Source: CAYMDP01 sp964389375 (GTDB lineage Bacteria > Bdellovibrionota > Bdellovibrionia > Bdellovibrionales > UBA1609). From it: 11,219 bases of DNA. The DNA lies in the NCBI GenBank assembly GCA_964389375.1, contig CAYMDP010000068.1, positions 1 through 11,219 of the forward strand, read 5' to 3'. The notes beneath the pieces were generated by a model. It was not told where the DNA came from and searched no databases. It worked only from the letters and a program-made list of their open reading frames with translations. Position numbers and translations under genes: made by a program. Shown one piece after another: positions 1-6,090 of this stretch. Each line of letters opens with the position of its first letter. Positions within the stretch are counted from its first letter, which is position 1.

Positions 1-1
1 C

Positions 2-130
2 GAACTGGTTCTTCAGACTCATTCCGCAGAGGGTATTCAAATCTGCAAAAAAAGTGTGATTGTTGGAGAGTGTGGAGTCAGTGGCCTAAGAACAAAAGTC
101 GAAATGGCAGAAGGCCTTAGCTGCGACTAA
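2..130 (+). CDS. 3' end of a cysteine-rich hypothetical protein (partial)
   Basis: The window opens inside a reading frame that stays open for 42 codons and ends at TAA 128-130. The visible tail contains three cysteines (KC-type residues in IQICKK, VGECGV and LSCD) and ends in Cys-Asp. The beginning lies outside the window, so no family can be named. The even cysteine spacing would suit an exported, disulfide-bonded protein, but that is only a guess. A stop followed by a hairpin and then a tRNA promoter makes this a plausible gene end rather than chance read-through. The frame is short, so confidence is moderate. Confidence 0.5.
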   Translation, partial: ELVLQTHSAEGIQICKKSVIVGECGVSGLRTKVEMAEGLSCD

Positions 131-146
131 AGCCAATTGTTTAAAC

Positions 147-177
147 GAGACCCTCCGGATAACAGCCCTAGGGTCTC
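147..177 (+). terminator. possible hairpin terminator after the partial gene
   Basis: A perfect 8-bp inverted repeat, GAGACCCT at 147-154 and AGGGTCTC at 170-177, encloses a 15-nt loop and begins 16 nt after the upstream stop codon. The position is right for transcription termination. However, the stem is followed by a GC-rich stretch (GGCCCGGG) instead of a T run, so it is not a canonical intrinsic terminator. It could instead protect a 3' end. Confidence 0.35.
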
Positions 178-186
178 GGCCCGGGA

Positions 187-210
187 TGCGGCTAAGCCAC
201 TCTTGCCGCA
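187..210 (+). repeat. second small inverted repeat in the gap
   Basis: TGCGGC at 187-192 and GCCGCA at 205-210 form a perfect 6-bp stem with a 12-nt loop, 9 nt downstream of the first hairpin. The two hairpins occupy most of the gap between the partial CDS and the tRNA promoter. The role is unknown; a stem this short can also arise by chance. Confidence 0.25.
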
Positions 211-256
211 GTATGCCCTCTAAGACCCTCAAATGTATGGCCTTCCACCCCTATTA

Positions 257-286
257 TTGACAAGGGGCGCATCGTCCTCTAATTAT
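257..286 (+). promoter_or_regulatory. candidate sigma70-type promoter of tRNA-Asn
   Basis: A perfect -35 box TTGACA lies at 257-262. The -10 is either AATTAT at 281-286 (4 of 6, 18-bp spacer) or TCTAAT at 278-283 (5 of 6, but only a 15-bp spacer). Initiation would fall roughly 10-20 nt before the mature tRNA 5' end at 310, which is normal for a tRNA gene. The -35 is the strongest in the window and suits a highly transcribed RNA. Confidence 0.55.
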
Positions 287-309
287 GTCCAAGTACCAAT
301 GTCCATTGT

Positions 310-385
310 TCAGGCGTAGCTCAGTTGGTAGAGCAGGTGACTGTTAATCACCTTGTCGGGGGTTCGAGTCCCTCCGCCTGAGCCA
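310..385 (+). tRNA. tRNA-Asn (anticodon GTT)
   Basis: The cloverleaf can be folded by eye. The acceptor stem TCAGGCG (310-316) pairs with CGCCTGA (375-381), followed by discriminator G382 and an encoded CCA at 383-385. The D-arm carries the usual AGCTCAGTTGGTAGAGC. The anticodon stem GGTGA/TCACC holds the loop CTGTTAA (341-347), with anticodon GTT at 343-345. The T-arm has GGTTCGAGTCC. GTT reads AAC/AAT, and G73 is the usual tRNA-Asn discriminator. The 3' CCA is genome-encoded, and T residues follow directly. No terminator separates it from the small gene at 403, so the two may share a transcript. Confidence 0.97.
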
Positions 386-390
386 TTTTT

Positions 391-394
391 AGGA
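391..394 (+). promoter_or_regulatory. ribosome binding site AGGA supporting a TTG start
   Basis: AGGA lies only 5 nt after the tRNA CCA end and 8 nt before TTG at 403. It is the only Shine-Dalgarno-like sequence near, and it is the main reason for accepting the non-ATG start of the small membrane protein. Confidence 0.5.
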
Positions 395-402
395 CTCCCA
401 TT

Positions 403-636
403 TTGACAAATCCCTCTACAAAAGAACCCGACCCCAAAAAAGATTTTAGTCTTTTTGATTTGATCATGGTCTCTTTGTTCCCACTTCTCGTTGGAAAATC
501 CTTTGTTCTCTATTTTGGGATCAACTACACAAACTACCCCGGTGAAGGCTATGGAATCGGGCTTGGCATTGCCCTGGCCTTTTCTATTTTGATGGCTGGG
601 CGATTCCTCTGGCGCTATCGCAACTACGAAGACTAG
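403..636 (+). CDS. small two-helix membrane protein of unknown function
   Basis: This encodes a 77-aa protein from a TTG start preceded by AGGA at good spacing. The first ~16 residues are polar and charged (several Pro, Lys, Asp). Two hydrophobic segments follow, about residues 18-41 and 51-70, separated by a short Tyr/Asn/Gly-rich loop. The tail is basic then acidic (RYRNYED). This looks like an inner-membrane hairpin protein. No family is recognised. It sits 17 nt behind tRNA-Asn and may be co-transcribed with it. The hydrophobic pattern, the sensible RBS and the clean stop argue for a real gene. The TTG start and short length leave some doubt. Confidence 0.6.
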   Translation: MTNPSTKEPDPKKDFSLFDLIMVSLFPLLVGKSFVLYFGINYTNYPGEGYGIGLGIALAFSILMAGRFLWRYRNYED

Positions 637-752
637 ATCCCCGCAGACGCGCATTTGCGCCCGAGGAGGGATTTTTTTCATACCATAGCACCCATCAAGC
701 CCCCGCTTGCGCAATAATGTTTAAAGATATTAGCTACTTGAGATCTCTCGCA

Positions 753-760
753 CCCCCCCC
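753..760 (+). repeat. C8 homopolymer tract upstream of a secreted-protein gene
   Basis: Eight consecutive C residues lie 44 nt before the GTG start of the next gene, in otherwise mixed sequence. Homopolymeric C tracts can change length by slipped-strand mispairing. Whether this one does so, or affects transcription, cannot be told from one sequence. Confidence 0.6.
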
Positions 761-804
761 TCATTCAGGCATCACTCTTGCCTTGTTGAGGCTCTGGAGG
801 CCCG

Positions 805-1311
805 GTGAAGCGAATTGCAAAACTCATAGAATTTAGAGTCCTTTTGGGATTGCATATCGCGGTAGGCCTCTTTCTGTCTTCAGCTCATGCCGTCGAGATC
901 TCGTTTATCGAACAACAAGAGCTTCAGATTTTAACCAACTCATTTGAGTCGGCAAAAACCCTGAAGTCCGACAACTTAAAAGATATCCTCGGACCAATTT
1001 GGACCTGCAATCTATTCGGCACTCGAACTCGAATGCAAATCGAACGCAATCTTCACCTTTATGATTTAAGCCAATCTGGATCTAAAACGGAATTTGCTAA
1101 CAAGGGCGCACAAGTCATTCGAAATTATTCATTTTCAAAGGGCTCTTTGATCGGCAAAAAAGAAAATCTAAAAGAAACTCTTCGCCTTTCTTCCGAAGGC
1201 AATCTGATTGGCCGAATCGAACATCTTGACCCAGAATCAAAAAAGCCAATCATTCTGGCTTATTCAAGCTGCACTCTAAAGTCCGTCTCTCAGGCGACAT
1301 TAAATAAGTAG
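805..1311 (+). CDS. secreted hypothetical protein with two cysteines
   Basis: The 168-aa product begins with a classical Sec signal peptide: basic start MKRIAKLIEFR, a hydrophobic core around residues 12-25, and a likely cleavage site after AHA (29/30). The mature part of about 139 residues is polar and mixed alpha/beta in character. It has exactly two cysteines, Cys68 (WTCN) and Cys156 (SSCT), which could form one disulfide in the periplasm. The start is GTG at 805 with GGAGG at 796-800. The 4-nt spacing is short, but the signal peptide fits this start exactly. No known family is recognised. It is followed by about 100 nt containing a promoter candidate, so it appears to be a single-gene unit. 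Confidence 0.75.
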   Translation: MKRIAKLIEFRVLLGLHIAVGLFLSSAHAVEISFIEQQELQILTNSFESAKTLKSDNLKDILGPIWTCNLFGTRTRMQIERNLHLYDLSQSGSKTEFANKGAQVIRNYSFSKGSLIGKKENLKETLRLSSEGNLIGRIEHLDPESKKPIILAYSSCTLKSVSQATLNK

Positions 1312-1353
1312 CCATCCCTTCTAGTCCTTGGGCCGGTCCCATGGAACTCCGTT

Positions 1354-1383
1354 TTGACCCCGACATAAGCGCACGAGTAAACT
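1354..1383 (+). promoter_or_regulatory. candidate promoter of the cytochrome-barrel gene
   Basis: TTGACC (1354-1359, 5 of 6 to the -35 consensus) is followed after 18 bp by TAAACT (1378-1383, 4 of 6 to the -10 consensus). Initiation near 1390 would leave a leader of about 25 nt containing the GAGGAG ribosome binding site at 1401-1406. Confidence 0.4.
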
Positions 1384-1415
1384 CTTAGAGGCTACACCTT
1401 GAGGAGACACCCCGA

Positions 1416-2957
1416 ATGAATAAAGCTCGTGCATTTGTTTTGCTCTCGATTTCATCTTTGCTTTTTTTCTTCGGAGTGGCTCCTTACGCTGAACCGTGGC
1501 TTGCAAATCGTTACGCCCAAAACTGTGCTGCCTGCCACGCTCCGGGAAGACCGAACCGCCCCCCTGAAGGAAGACGCTGCACACTGTCCTGCCAAGGATG
1601 TCACGTTAGCCCCCAGGGTGGAGGCATGAGAAATCAATATGGAGTATGGACTCAACAGCGATGGCTAAGAAGCGGAACGACTGATGTCTTAAAAGACAAA
1701 TATAATCCAGCCCCATTAGATAAACAGCCCTATCATGGACGCTTAAAAGAGATCACTCAAAAATACTCCGGAAGAAAGCCCCAGCAGGTGTCCGAAAGCA
1801 AAGCAAGTCCCCGTCCTACGCGACGTCTTGGGGCGGTTCCCGGAATGACTGTTACCCGCAATGTAGATCCTCATATAAGACTTTACGATAAATTCTCCTA
1901 CGACGAGTGGCATATCATCGTTCCAGATAATGCAGAGTTCGAGAGCATTATCCCAAAAGATGATCCCTATCGATTGGAGCGCACAGAGTCTATCTACGCC
2001 GGCGGAAGTTTACGCTACCTTTATGGATCTATCGACCGCCAAGTTTCAAGCCCGGCCAGCACAGTTAAGGGTAAAGTGGATTTAAATTTTTTGATGGCTG
2101 CGGATATCGGCGCAAGATTTCGCCCCTTCAAAACTCACAAAGCTTCTTTTGTTCTTGAGTCTCGCTTTAAAAACTCAGCTGTTGATTCGGAATTAGACCA
2201 GGGCTTTACCAGTGGCGCTCAAGTTAAATCAGCTTATCTTTTGGTTGATGATCTGATGTACAACTCATTTATCCAGACTGGACTTTATCGGCCTCTTTTT
2301 GGACTTTATACTCCCGATCACACGACACTGTCGCAGGATATCGCAGGTCTTGATCAAAAATCTGTCTTTCGCGCAATCGGCTTTGGAGCAGCTCCAAATA
2401 TTCCCTTCTTTACCTTCAGCTATTTAATGCCCACTTCGAATGATGCCCAGCCGGTTCAATCAACCGCAGTTGCACTTGGAAATTCCGATAAAGGATTTGT
2501 CGCAACCGTCGGCGGACGATGGATCACATATAGCGCCAACATCGCTCTTTCCTACTGGAGCACTCAGGCCACGGCGGCAAATGGGGATGTTCTCAATAGA
2601 AACCTTATGGCCCTGACCGCAGGTGGGATGTATCAGAATTTGATTGTGAACCTTGAAATGCTTCGAGCTGATAAAGAATTTCAGCCTGGGGCCAAAGACA
2701 TCGGGACTGTTTACACTGTTGAGTCTCGTTATAAACTGTGGCGCGAAAACTACGCGGTCCTTAATTACGCGATGGGAAACACGAATCGTTTCCTGAAAGA
2801 AGGCTCTGCAAACGAGATGATGCTGGGCTTTAAAAGCTTTCCGCTTTCTGGAATGGAATTTGAGGGGCTTTATGTCATGAGGGACTCGAAGACCAAATCC
2901 TCAGATCAAACGACCAAGGATGTCGGCTTTCAGCTTCAGGCCAATATTTTCTTTTGA
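1416..2957 (+). CDS. diheme c-type cytochrome head fused to a predicted outer-membrane beta-barrel
   Basis: The 513-aa product starts at ATG with GAGGAG 9 nt upstream. Residues 1-30 form a signal peptide or signal anchor. Two covalent haem-binding CxxCH motifs follow at once: CAACH (37-41) and CQGCH (59-63), with an extra Cys55 four residues before the second. The short Gly-rich SPQGGG segment then gives way to a basic, Pro-rich linker (about 80-150). The rest alternates polar and hydrophobic residues in short, aromatic-rich strands with Gly/Asn turns and ends in FF, as outer-membrane barrels do. The predicted role is electron transfer at or across the outer membrane, with the haem head in the barrel entrance or periplasm. 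Fused cytochrome-porins such as Cyc2 have this plan, but with one haem. The resemblance is architectural; homology is not shown. A non-haem porin-like role for the barrel remains possible. It appears monocistronic. Confidence 0.75.
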   Translation: MNKARAFVLLSISSLLFFFGVAPYAEPWLANRYAQNCAACHAPGRPNRPPEGRRCTLSCQGCHVSPQGGGMRNQYGVWTQQRWLRSGTTDVLKDKYNPAPLDKQPYHGRLKEITQKYSGRKPQQVSESKASPRPTRRLGAVPGMTVTRNVDPHIRLYDKFSYDEWHIIVPDNAEFESIIPKDDPYRLERTESIYAGGSLRYLYGSIDRQVSSPASTVKGKVDLNFLMAADIGARFRPFKTHKASFVLESRFKNSAVDSELDQGFTSGAQVKSAYLLVDDLMYNSFIQTGLYRPLFGLYTPDHTTLSQDIAGLDQKSVFRAIGFGAAPNIPFFTFSYLMPTSNDAQPVQSTAVALGNSDKGFVATVGGRWITYSANIALSYWSTQATAANGDVLNRNLMALTAGGMYQNLIVNLEMLRADKEFQPGAKDIGTVYTVESRYKLWRENYAVLNYAMGNTNRFLKEGSANEMMLGFKSFPLSGMEFEGLYVMRDSKTKSSDQTTKDVGFQLQANIFF

Positions 2958-3062
2958 GGTAGACTAAAAAATATGTGCCTTGTCACGGGTGGCTTTGACC
3001 ACTCCGCCTCGAAAGAATAAGCTTCTTTCACTCGAATATGGCCCTGAAATCATCCCAAGCAC

Positions 3063-3068
3063 AAGGAG
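3063..3068 (+). promoter_or_regulatory. ribosome binding site that fixes the start of the HPF-like gene
   Basis: AAGGAG stands 7 nt before ATG 3076. The reading frame is also open upstream to a TTG at 2980, but that start has no Shine-Dalgarno sequence and would add 32 residues with no family resemblance. The RBS therefore places the start at 3076. Confidence 0.8.
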
Positions 3069-3075
3069 CTCCTCG

Positions 3076-3447
3076 ATGAAGTATATCAATGTAAAACCTT
3101 CTCCGGCCCTGGATAGTTTTGTCCGCAAACAATGCTCTAGCCTGGCTCAACGCTTAGAGAGCCATCCTAACAAATATAAGATTTCTTTGTCCATTAAGGC
3201 GAACTCTAAAAACACTGAGGGGCGAGTGACAACTTACGAAGTCATCGGTGCAATTAAAATTGCTCGTCAAGGACAGCTTCGGGTTTCAAAAAAAGGCCAT
3301 GACCCTAAAAAATTAGTTAGTTCCGTAGTTGATGCCCTCAACAAACAATTGCGCAGACAAACAGAGAAGCAAGAGAGAAGTCGAAAAACTCTCGGCCGAA
3401 GCCTAAAGCCTGTAAGACACACGATCTGGGAACTGACGTCTTCTTAA
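3076..3447 (+). CDS. short HPF/RaiA-like ribosome hibernation factor
   Basis: The 123-aa product resembles the HPF/RaiA (sigma-54 modulation protein, S30AE) fold. It begins with a beta-strand (MKYINVKPS), then helix 1 with a basic face (LDSFVRKQCSSLAQRLE). Strands at about 34-41, 50-61 and 64-70 follow, and then helix 2 with the hallmark DPKKLVSSVVDALNKQLRRQ (about 76-95). The tail 96-123 is strongly basic. Family members bind the 30S decoding and mRNA channel and silence ribosomes in stationary phase. This one is short: it lacks the C-terminal dimerisation domain of long HPF. Sequence identity to typical HPF looks low, so the role is probable, not certain. It precedes the dsbD-like gene by 19 nt and may open that operon, an unusual neighbour for HPF. 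Confidence 0.65.
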   Translation: MKYINVKPSPALDSFVRKQCSSLAQRLESHPNKYKISLSIKANSKNTEGRVTTYEVIGAIKIARQGQLRVSKKGHDPKKLVSSVVDALNKQLRRQTEKQERSRKTLGRSLKPVRHTIWELTSS

Positions 3448-3466
3448 ATCCGGAGTGTTTCGAGTA

Positions 3467-5491
3467 ATGCGAAGTCTTTGCCTGGCTCTATCCTTGTTGT
3501 TCTGGGCCTGCGGCCAAGGCGAGGTACAGGCTCAGTCTGTTTCGGCTCCCCATATTCGAGTTTCCATTCTTGCGCCTGAAGTGATGGCCCATGGAACCTC
3601 CTCTTTTGGGATTCTTTTCGAGCCCGATCCTGACTGGCATATTTACTGGAAAAACCCAGGGGATTCCGGGGCTGCACCCAAATTTGATTTCACGCCGGCA
3701 GATTCAGTCATTGGCTCGGTCCGCTGGCCTTATCCAAAACGAATTCCCTTTGGCGATCTGACAAACTTAGGTTTTGAGGGTCCAAGTGTTTTTCCATTTT
3801 CTGTAAACACTGCTGGTGAGAAATTTGAACTCGAGATCAATCTCGAGTGGCTGGTCTGTAAAGAAGAATGTATTCCCGGCTTTGCGACCCTTAAGCTGCA
3901 CCGAAAACTCGGGGCGAGGGATCAGTGGTCTGCAGAAAAAAAATCTGTTTTTGATCTAGGTCTGGCGCAAGTCCCTAAAGATTCGGCTTCAGCACCGGCC
4001 AAGATTTTAACAATTGAATCCGAAGAAGACCAGCGTCTTAGAGTTCAGTTAAAAAAATTGGCCTCGTGGGGATCTCCTCAATCCTTCGATCTTTTTTTTG
4101 AGGACGGAGATTATATCCTTCCCGCTAAGCCCGAAGTTCAAATGGCACAGGACTTTATTGAATTCGTTTTTAAAACGAATCCTGCTCGCGAGCCGGCCTC
4201 CACTTTTAACTTCGTCCTCATTAGGGACGCTGAGGCCTGGGAACTTTCCTATTCGAAAGCATCTAATCCACTTGAGTGGCCCGCTTATCTTTTGCTTGTC
4301 CTTTCTGCCTTTCTGGGCGGAGTTATTTTAAATCTTATGCCCTGTGTGTTTCCCGTTCTGTCCATAAAAGCTTTATCTTTTCTAAAGGACATCGACGCAC
4401 CCAAAAAGATCTCAAAGGGTGTTGCTCTTTATACTTTGGGAGTTTTAAGCACCTTTTCAGCACTCGGCGCAGGTTTCTTGCTACTTCGAGCGGCTGGGCA
4501 TTCCGTGGGCTGGGGCTTTCAGCTTCAATCTCCCCCGGTAGTCTTGTCCTTGGCTTTGTTGTTCTGGATCTTAGCGCTCAATTTTTTAGGCGCCATAGAG
4601 TTCGGAGATCGGATGATGAATTGGGCCGGCCAATTTCAAACTCGATCATCACACTTTTTAACTGGGGTCCTCTCAGTTTTTGTTGCTGCTCCCTGTACCG
4701 GTCCATTTATGGGCTCCGCCCTCGGCGCTGCGACTAGCCTTTCTGCAGTTCCCGCCATGATCCTTTTTTTAAGTCTTGGCCTTGGCTTAAGTGCTCCGCT
4801 GATTGTCTTGGTTTTTTTCCCAAGCCTTTTAAGAAAAATCCCTCGCCCGGGACCTTGGATGGAAACCTTTAAGCAGTTTTTAGCCTTTCCCTTATTCGCC
4901 ACAGTGCTTTGGCTATTGTGGGTCTTGGGTAAGCAGGTTGGCGAATTGGCCTGGCCTCTGTCGGGAGGATTGCTTCTTGCCTCGGCTTTCGCTATTTGGC
5001 TGGGAAGATCACAAAAATTAATTTTTAAAGGCCTTGCTTGGATCTTATTTATTACTGCGACTTTATTTGTTGGAAAAAGTCTTACCTCTATGGATCCCTC
5101 GGATAGAAAACCTGTTGAGAGCTCCAGCTCTTGGAAGAATTATAGTCCCGAAGAGGTTTCCCGCGCTCGAGAAGAGGGTCAAGCCGTCTTTATCGACTTC
5201 ACTGCAGCCTGGTGTATTACCTGCCAATGGAATAAAAAGTCGGTGCTTGAAACCCCTGAAGCCGAGGCGCTGTTTAAAGAAAATTCCATAACTTTATTTC
5301 GAGCTGACTGGACCAATCATGATCCACAAATCACGGCAACACTTTCTGCCCTTGGCCGTAACTCGATCCCCGTTTATGCTTTTTACCCAAAAGGTTTAGG
5401 CTCGAATGCGCCCCCGCACCTTCTGCCTCAGATTTTAAGTCTTTCAATTTTAAAACAGTTCATTAACACAAACCAAGGAGATGCTTTATGA
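3467..5491 (+). CDS. dsbD: DsbD/ScsB-type thiol:disulfide interchange protein
   Basis: This inner-membrane electron transporter would move reducing equivalents from cytosolic thioredoxin to periplasmic partners. The 674-aa product (from ATG 3467) has a signal peptide ending near VQA (22). An N-terminal DsbD-alpha-like domain of the ScsB type follows, with WHIYWKNPGDSG at 57-68 and the thiol pair Cys131/Cys135 in VCKEEC. The DsbD membrane domain (about 270-535) has Cys293 in NLMPCVFP and Cys410 in APCTGP. The C-terminal thioredoxin domain has CITC at 583-586 and a cis-Pro region NSIPVYAFYP. All six redox cysteines expected are present, so it should be active. A GTG at 3455 would add four residues, but it overlaps the only GGAG; ATG 3467 with GGAG 11 nt upstream is preferred. 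The stop overlaps the next start (ATGA), implying coupled translation with the redoxin. Confidence 0.93.
   Translation: MRSLCLALSLLFWACGQGEVQAQSVSAPHIRVSILAPEVMAHGTSSFGILFEPDPDWHIYWKNPGDSGAAPKFDFTPADSVIGSVRWPYPKRIPFGDLTNLGFEGPSVFPFSVNTAGEKFELEINLEWLVCKEECIPGFATLKLHRKLGARDQWSAEKKSVFDLGLAQVPKDSASAPAKILTIESEEDQRLRVQLKKLASWGSPQSFDLFFEDGDYILPAKPEVQMAQDFIEFVFKTNPAREPASTFNFVLIRDAEAWELSYSKASNPLEWPAYLLLVLSAFLGGVILNLMPCVFPVLSIKALSFLKDIDAPKKISKGVALYTLGVLSTFSALGAGFLLLRAAGHSVGWGFQLQSPPVVLSLALLFWILALNFLGAIEFGDRMMNWAGQFQTRSSHFLTGVLSVFVAAPCTGPFMGSALGAATSLSAVPAMILFLSLGLGLSAPLIVLVFFPSLLRKIPRPGPWMETFKQFLAFPLFATVLWLLWVLGKQVGELAWPLSGGLLLASAFAIWLGRSQKLIFKGLAWILFITATLFVGKSLTSMDPSDRKPVESSSSWKNYSPEEVSRAREEGQAVFIDFTAAWCITCQWNKKSVLETPEAEALFKENSITLFRADWTNHDPQITATLSALGRNSIPVYAFYPKGLGSNAPPHLLPQILSLSILKQFINTNQGDAL
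5475..5480 (+). promoter_or_regulatory. strong ribosome binding site for the redoxin inside the dsbD 3' end
   Basis: AAGGAG lies within the last codons of the DsbD-like gene, 7 nt before ATG 5488, which itself overlaps the TGA stop. The redoxin is thus both translationally coupled and able to start efficiently by itself. This may raise its level over the membrane transporter. Confidence 0.75.
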
Positions 5492-6090
5492 AGCATGTGA
5501 TTTTAGGCCTACTTACAATTTGGGCGCTTTCACCCGTGCTGGCCTTCGCGCAGGCAGAACCCGGAAAACCAGCCCCCGATTTCTCAGTCACAGATGCGAC
5601 AGGAAAAACTCATAAGCTTGCGGACTACAAGGGCCAGTGGATTGTTTTGGAGTGGTTCAATAAGGACTGCCCCTACGTGAAAAAACATTACGGCTCTCAG
5701 AACATGCAAAAGCTTCAGGCCAATTATACCGGAAAAGGAGTTAAGTGGCTGACCGTGATTTCCTCTAAAAAAGGAAAACAAGGTTACCTTGAGGCAAAAG
5801 AGGCCATGGATTTGATAAAAAAGGATGGGATCAAAGCCAGCGCAATGCTTTTGGATACAGAAAGTGTAATGGGCAAAGCCTATGACGCAAAAGTCACTCC
5901 CCACATGTACATCATCAATCCACAGGGTCAGATTGTGTACAATGGCGCGATTGATGACAACGATTCTTCAAACCCAAAGGTCATCGCCAAGTCCAAGAAT
6001 TACGTTTCTACGGCACTTGATGCCGCAATGGCAGGAAGGGCTGTTGAAGTGGCCTCCAGCCGAGCTTATGGATGCAGTGTAAAGTATTAG
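5488..6090 (+). CDS. periplasmic peroxiredoxin-like redoxin (PRX_like1 type)
   Basis: The 200-aa product has a signal peptide (hydrophobic 4-20, cleavage near AFA/AQA at 21-23) and a thioredoxin-fold AhpC/TSA-like domain. The start GKPAPDF is typical of redoxins. The active-site segment EWFNKDCPYVKKHY carries Cys61 in CPYV; the usual resolving cysteine of CxxC is absent. The cis-Pro lies in VTPHMYIINPQG (about 136-147). The protein ends AYGCSVKY, with Cys196 five residues from the C terminus, a signature I recall for the PRX_like1 group. Cys61 is probably the reactive thiol and Cys196 the resolving partner (inference). Its gene overlaps the dsbD-like stop, so the DsbD thioredoxin domain is its likely reductant. 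The substrate (peroxide or a protein thiol) is unknown. The stop abuts the next start directly. Confidence 0.88.
   Translation: MKHVILGLLTIWALSPVLAFAQAEPGKPAPDFSVTDATGKTHKLADYKGQWIVLEWFNKDCPYVKKHYGSQNMQKLQANYTGKGVKWLTVISSKKGKQGYLEAKEAMDLIKKDGIKASAMLLDTESVMGKAYDAKVTPHMYIINPQGQIVYNGAIDDNDSSNPKVIAKSKNYVSTALDAAMAGRAVEVASSRAYGCSVKY

Noticed and set aside
649..660. GCGCATTTGCGC palindrome after the small membrane gene, considered as a terminator
   Set aside because: The stem is at most 4-5 bp with a tiny loop, and the T run comes 11 nt later. This is too weak to call.
310..714. 134-aa open frame on the minus strand, antisense to tRNA-Asn and the small membrane gene
   Set aside because: Its C-terminal residues are simply the reverse translation of tRNA-Asn, a well-known artefact. 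It overlaps two better-supported features.
2980..3075. TTG-initiated 32-residue extension of the HPF-like protein
   Set aside because: No ribosome binding site precedes the TTG, whereas AAGGAG stands at ideal spacing before ATG 3076, where family resemblance begins.
3491..3520. Possible lipobox (LLFWAC) at the start of the DsbD-like protein
   Set aside because: Trp at the -2 position does not suit signal peptidase II, and a better signal peptidase I site (VQA) follows.
4276..4737. 153-aa open frame on the plus strand in another frame
   Set aside because: It lies wholly inside the DsbD membrane domain, whose motifs and cysteines are intact. Its composition is that of a shifted frame.
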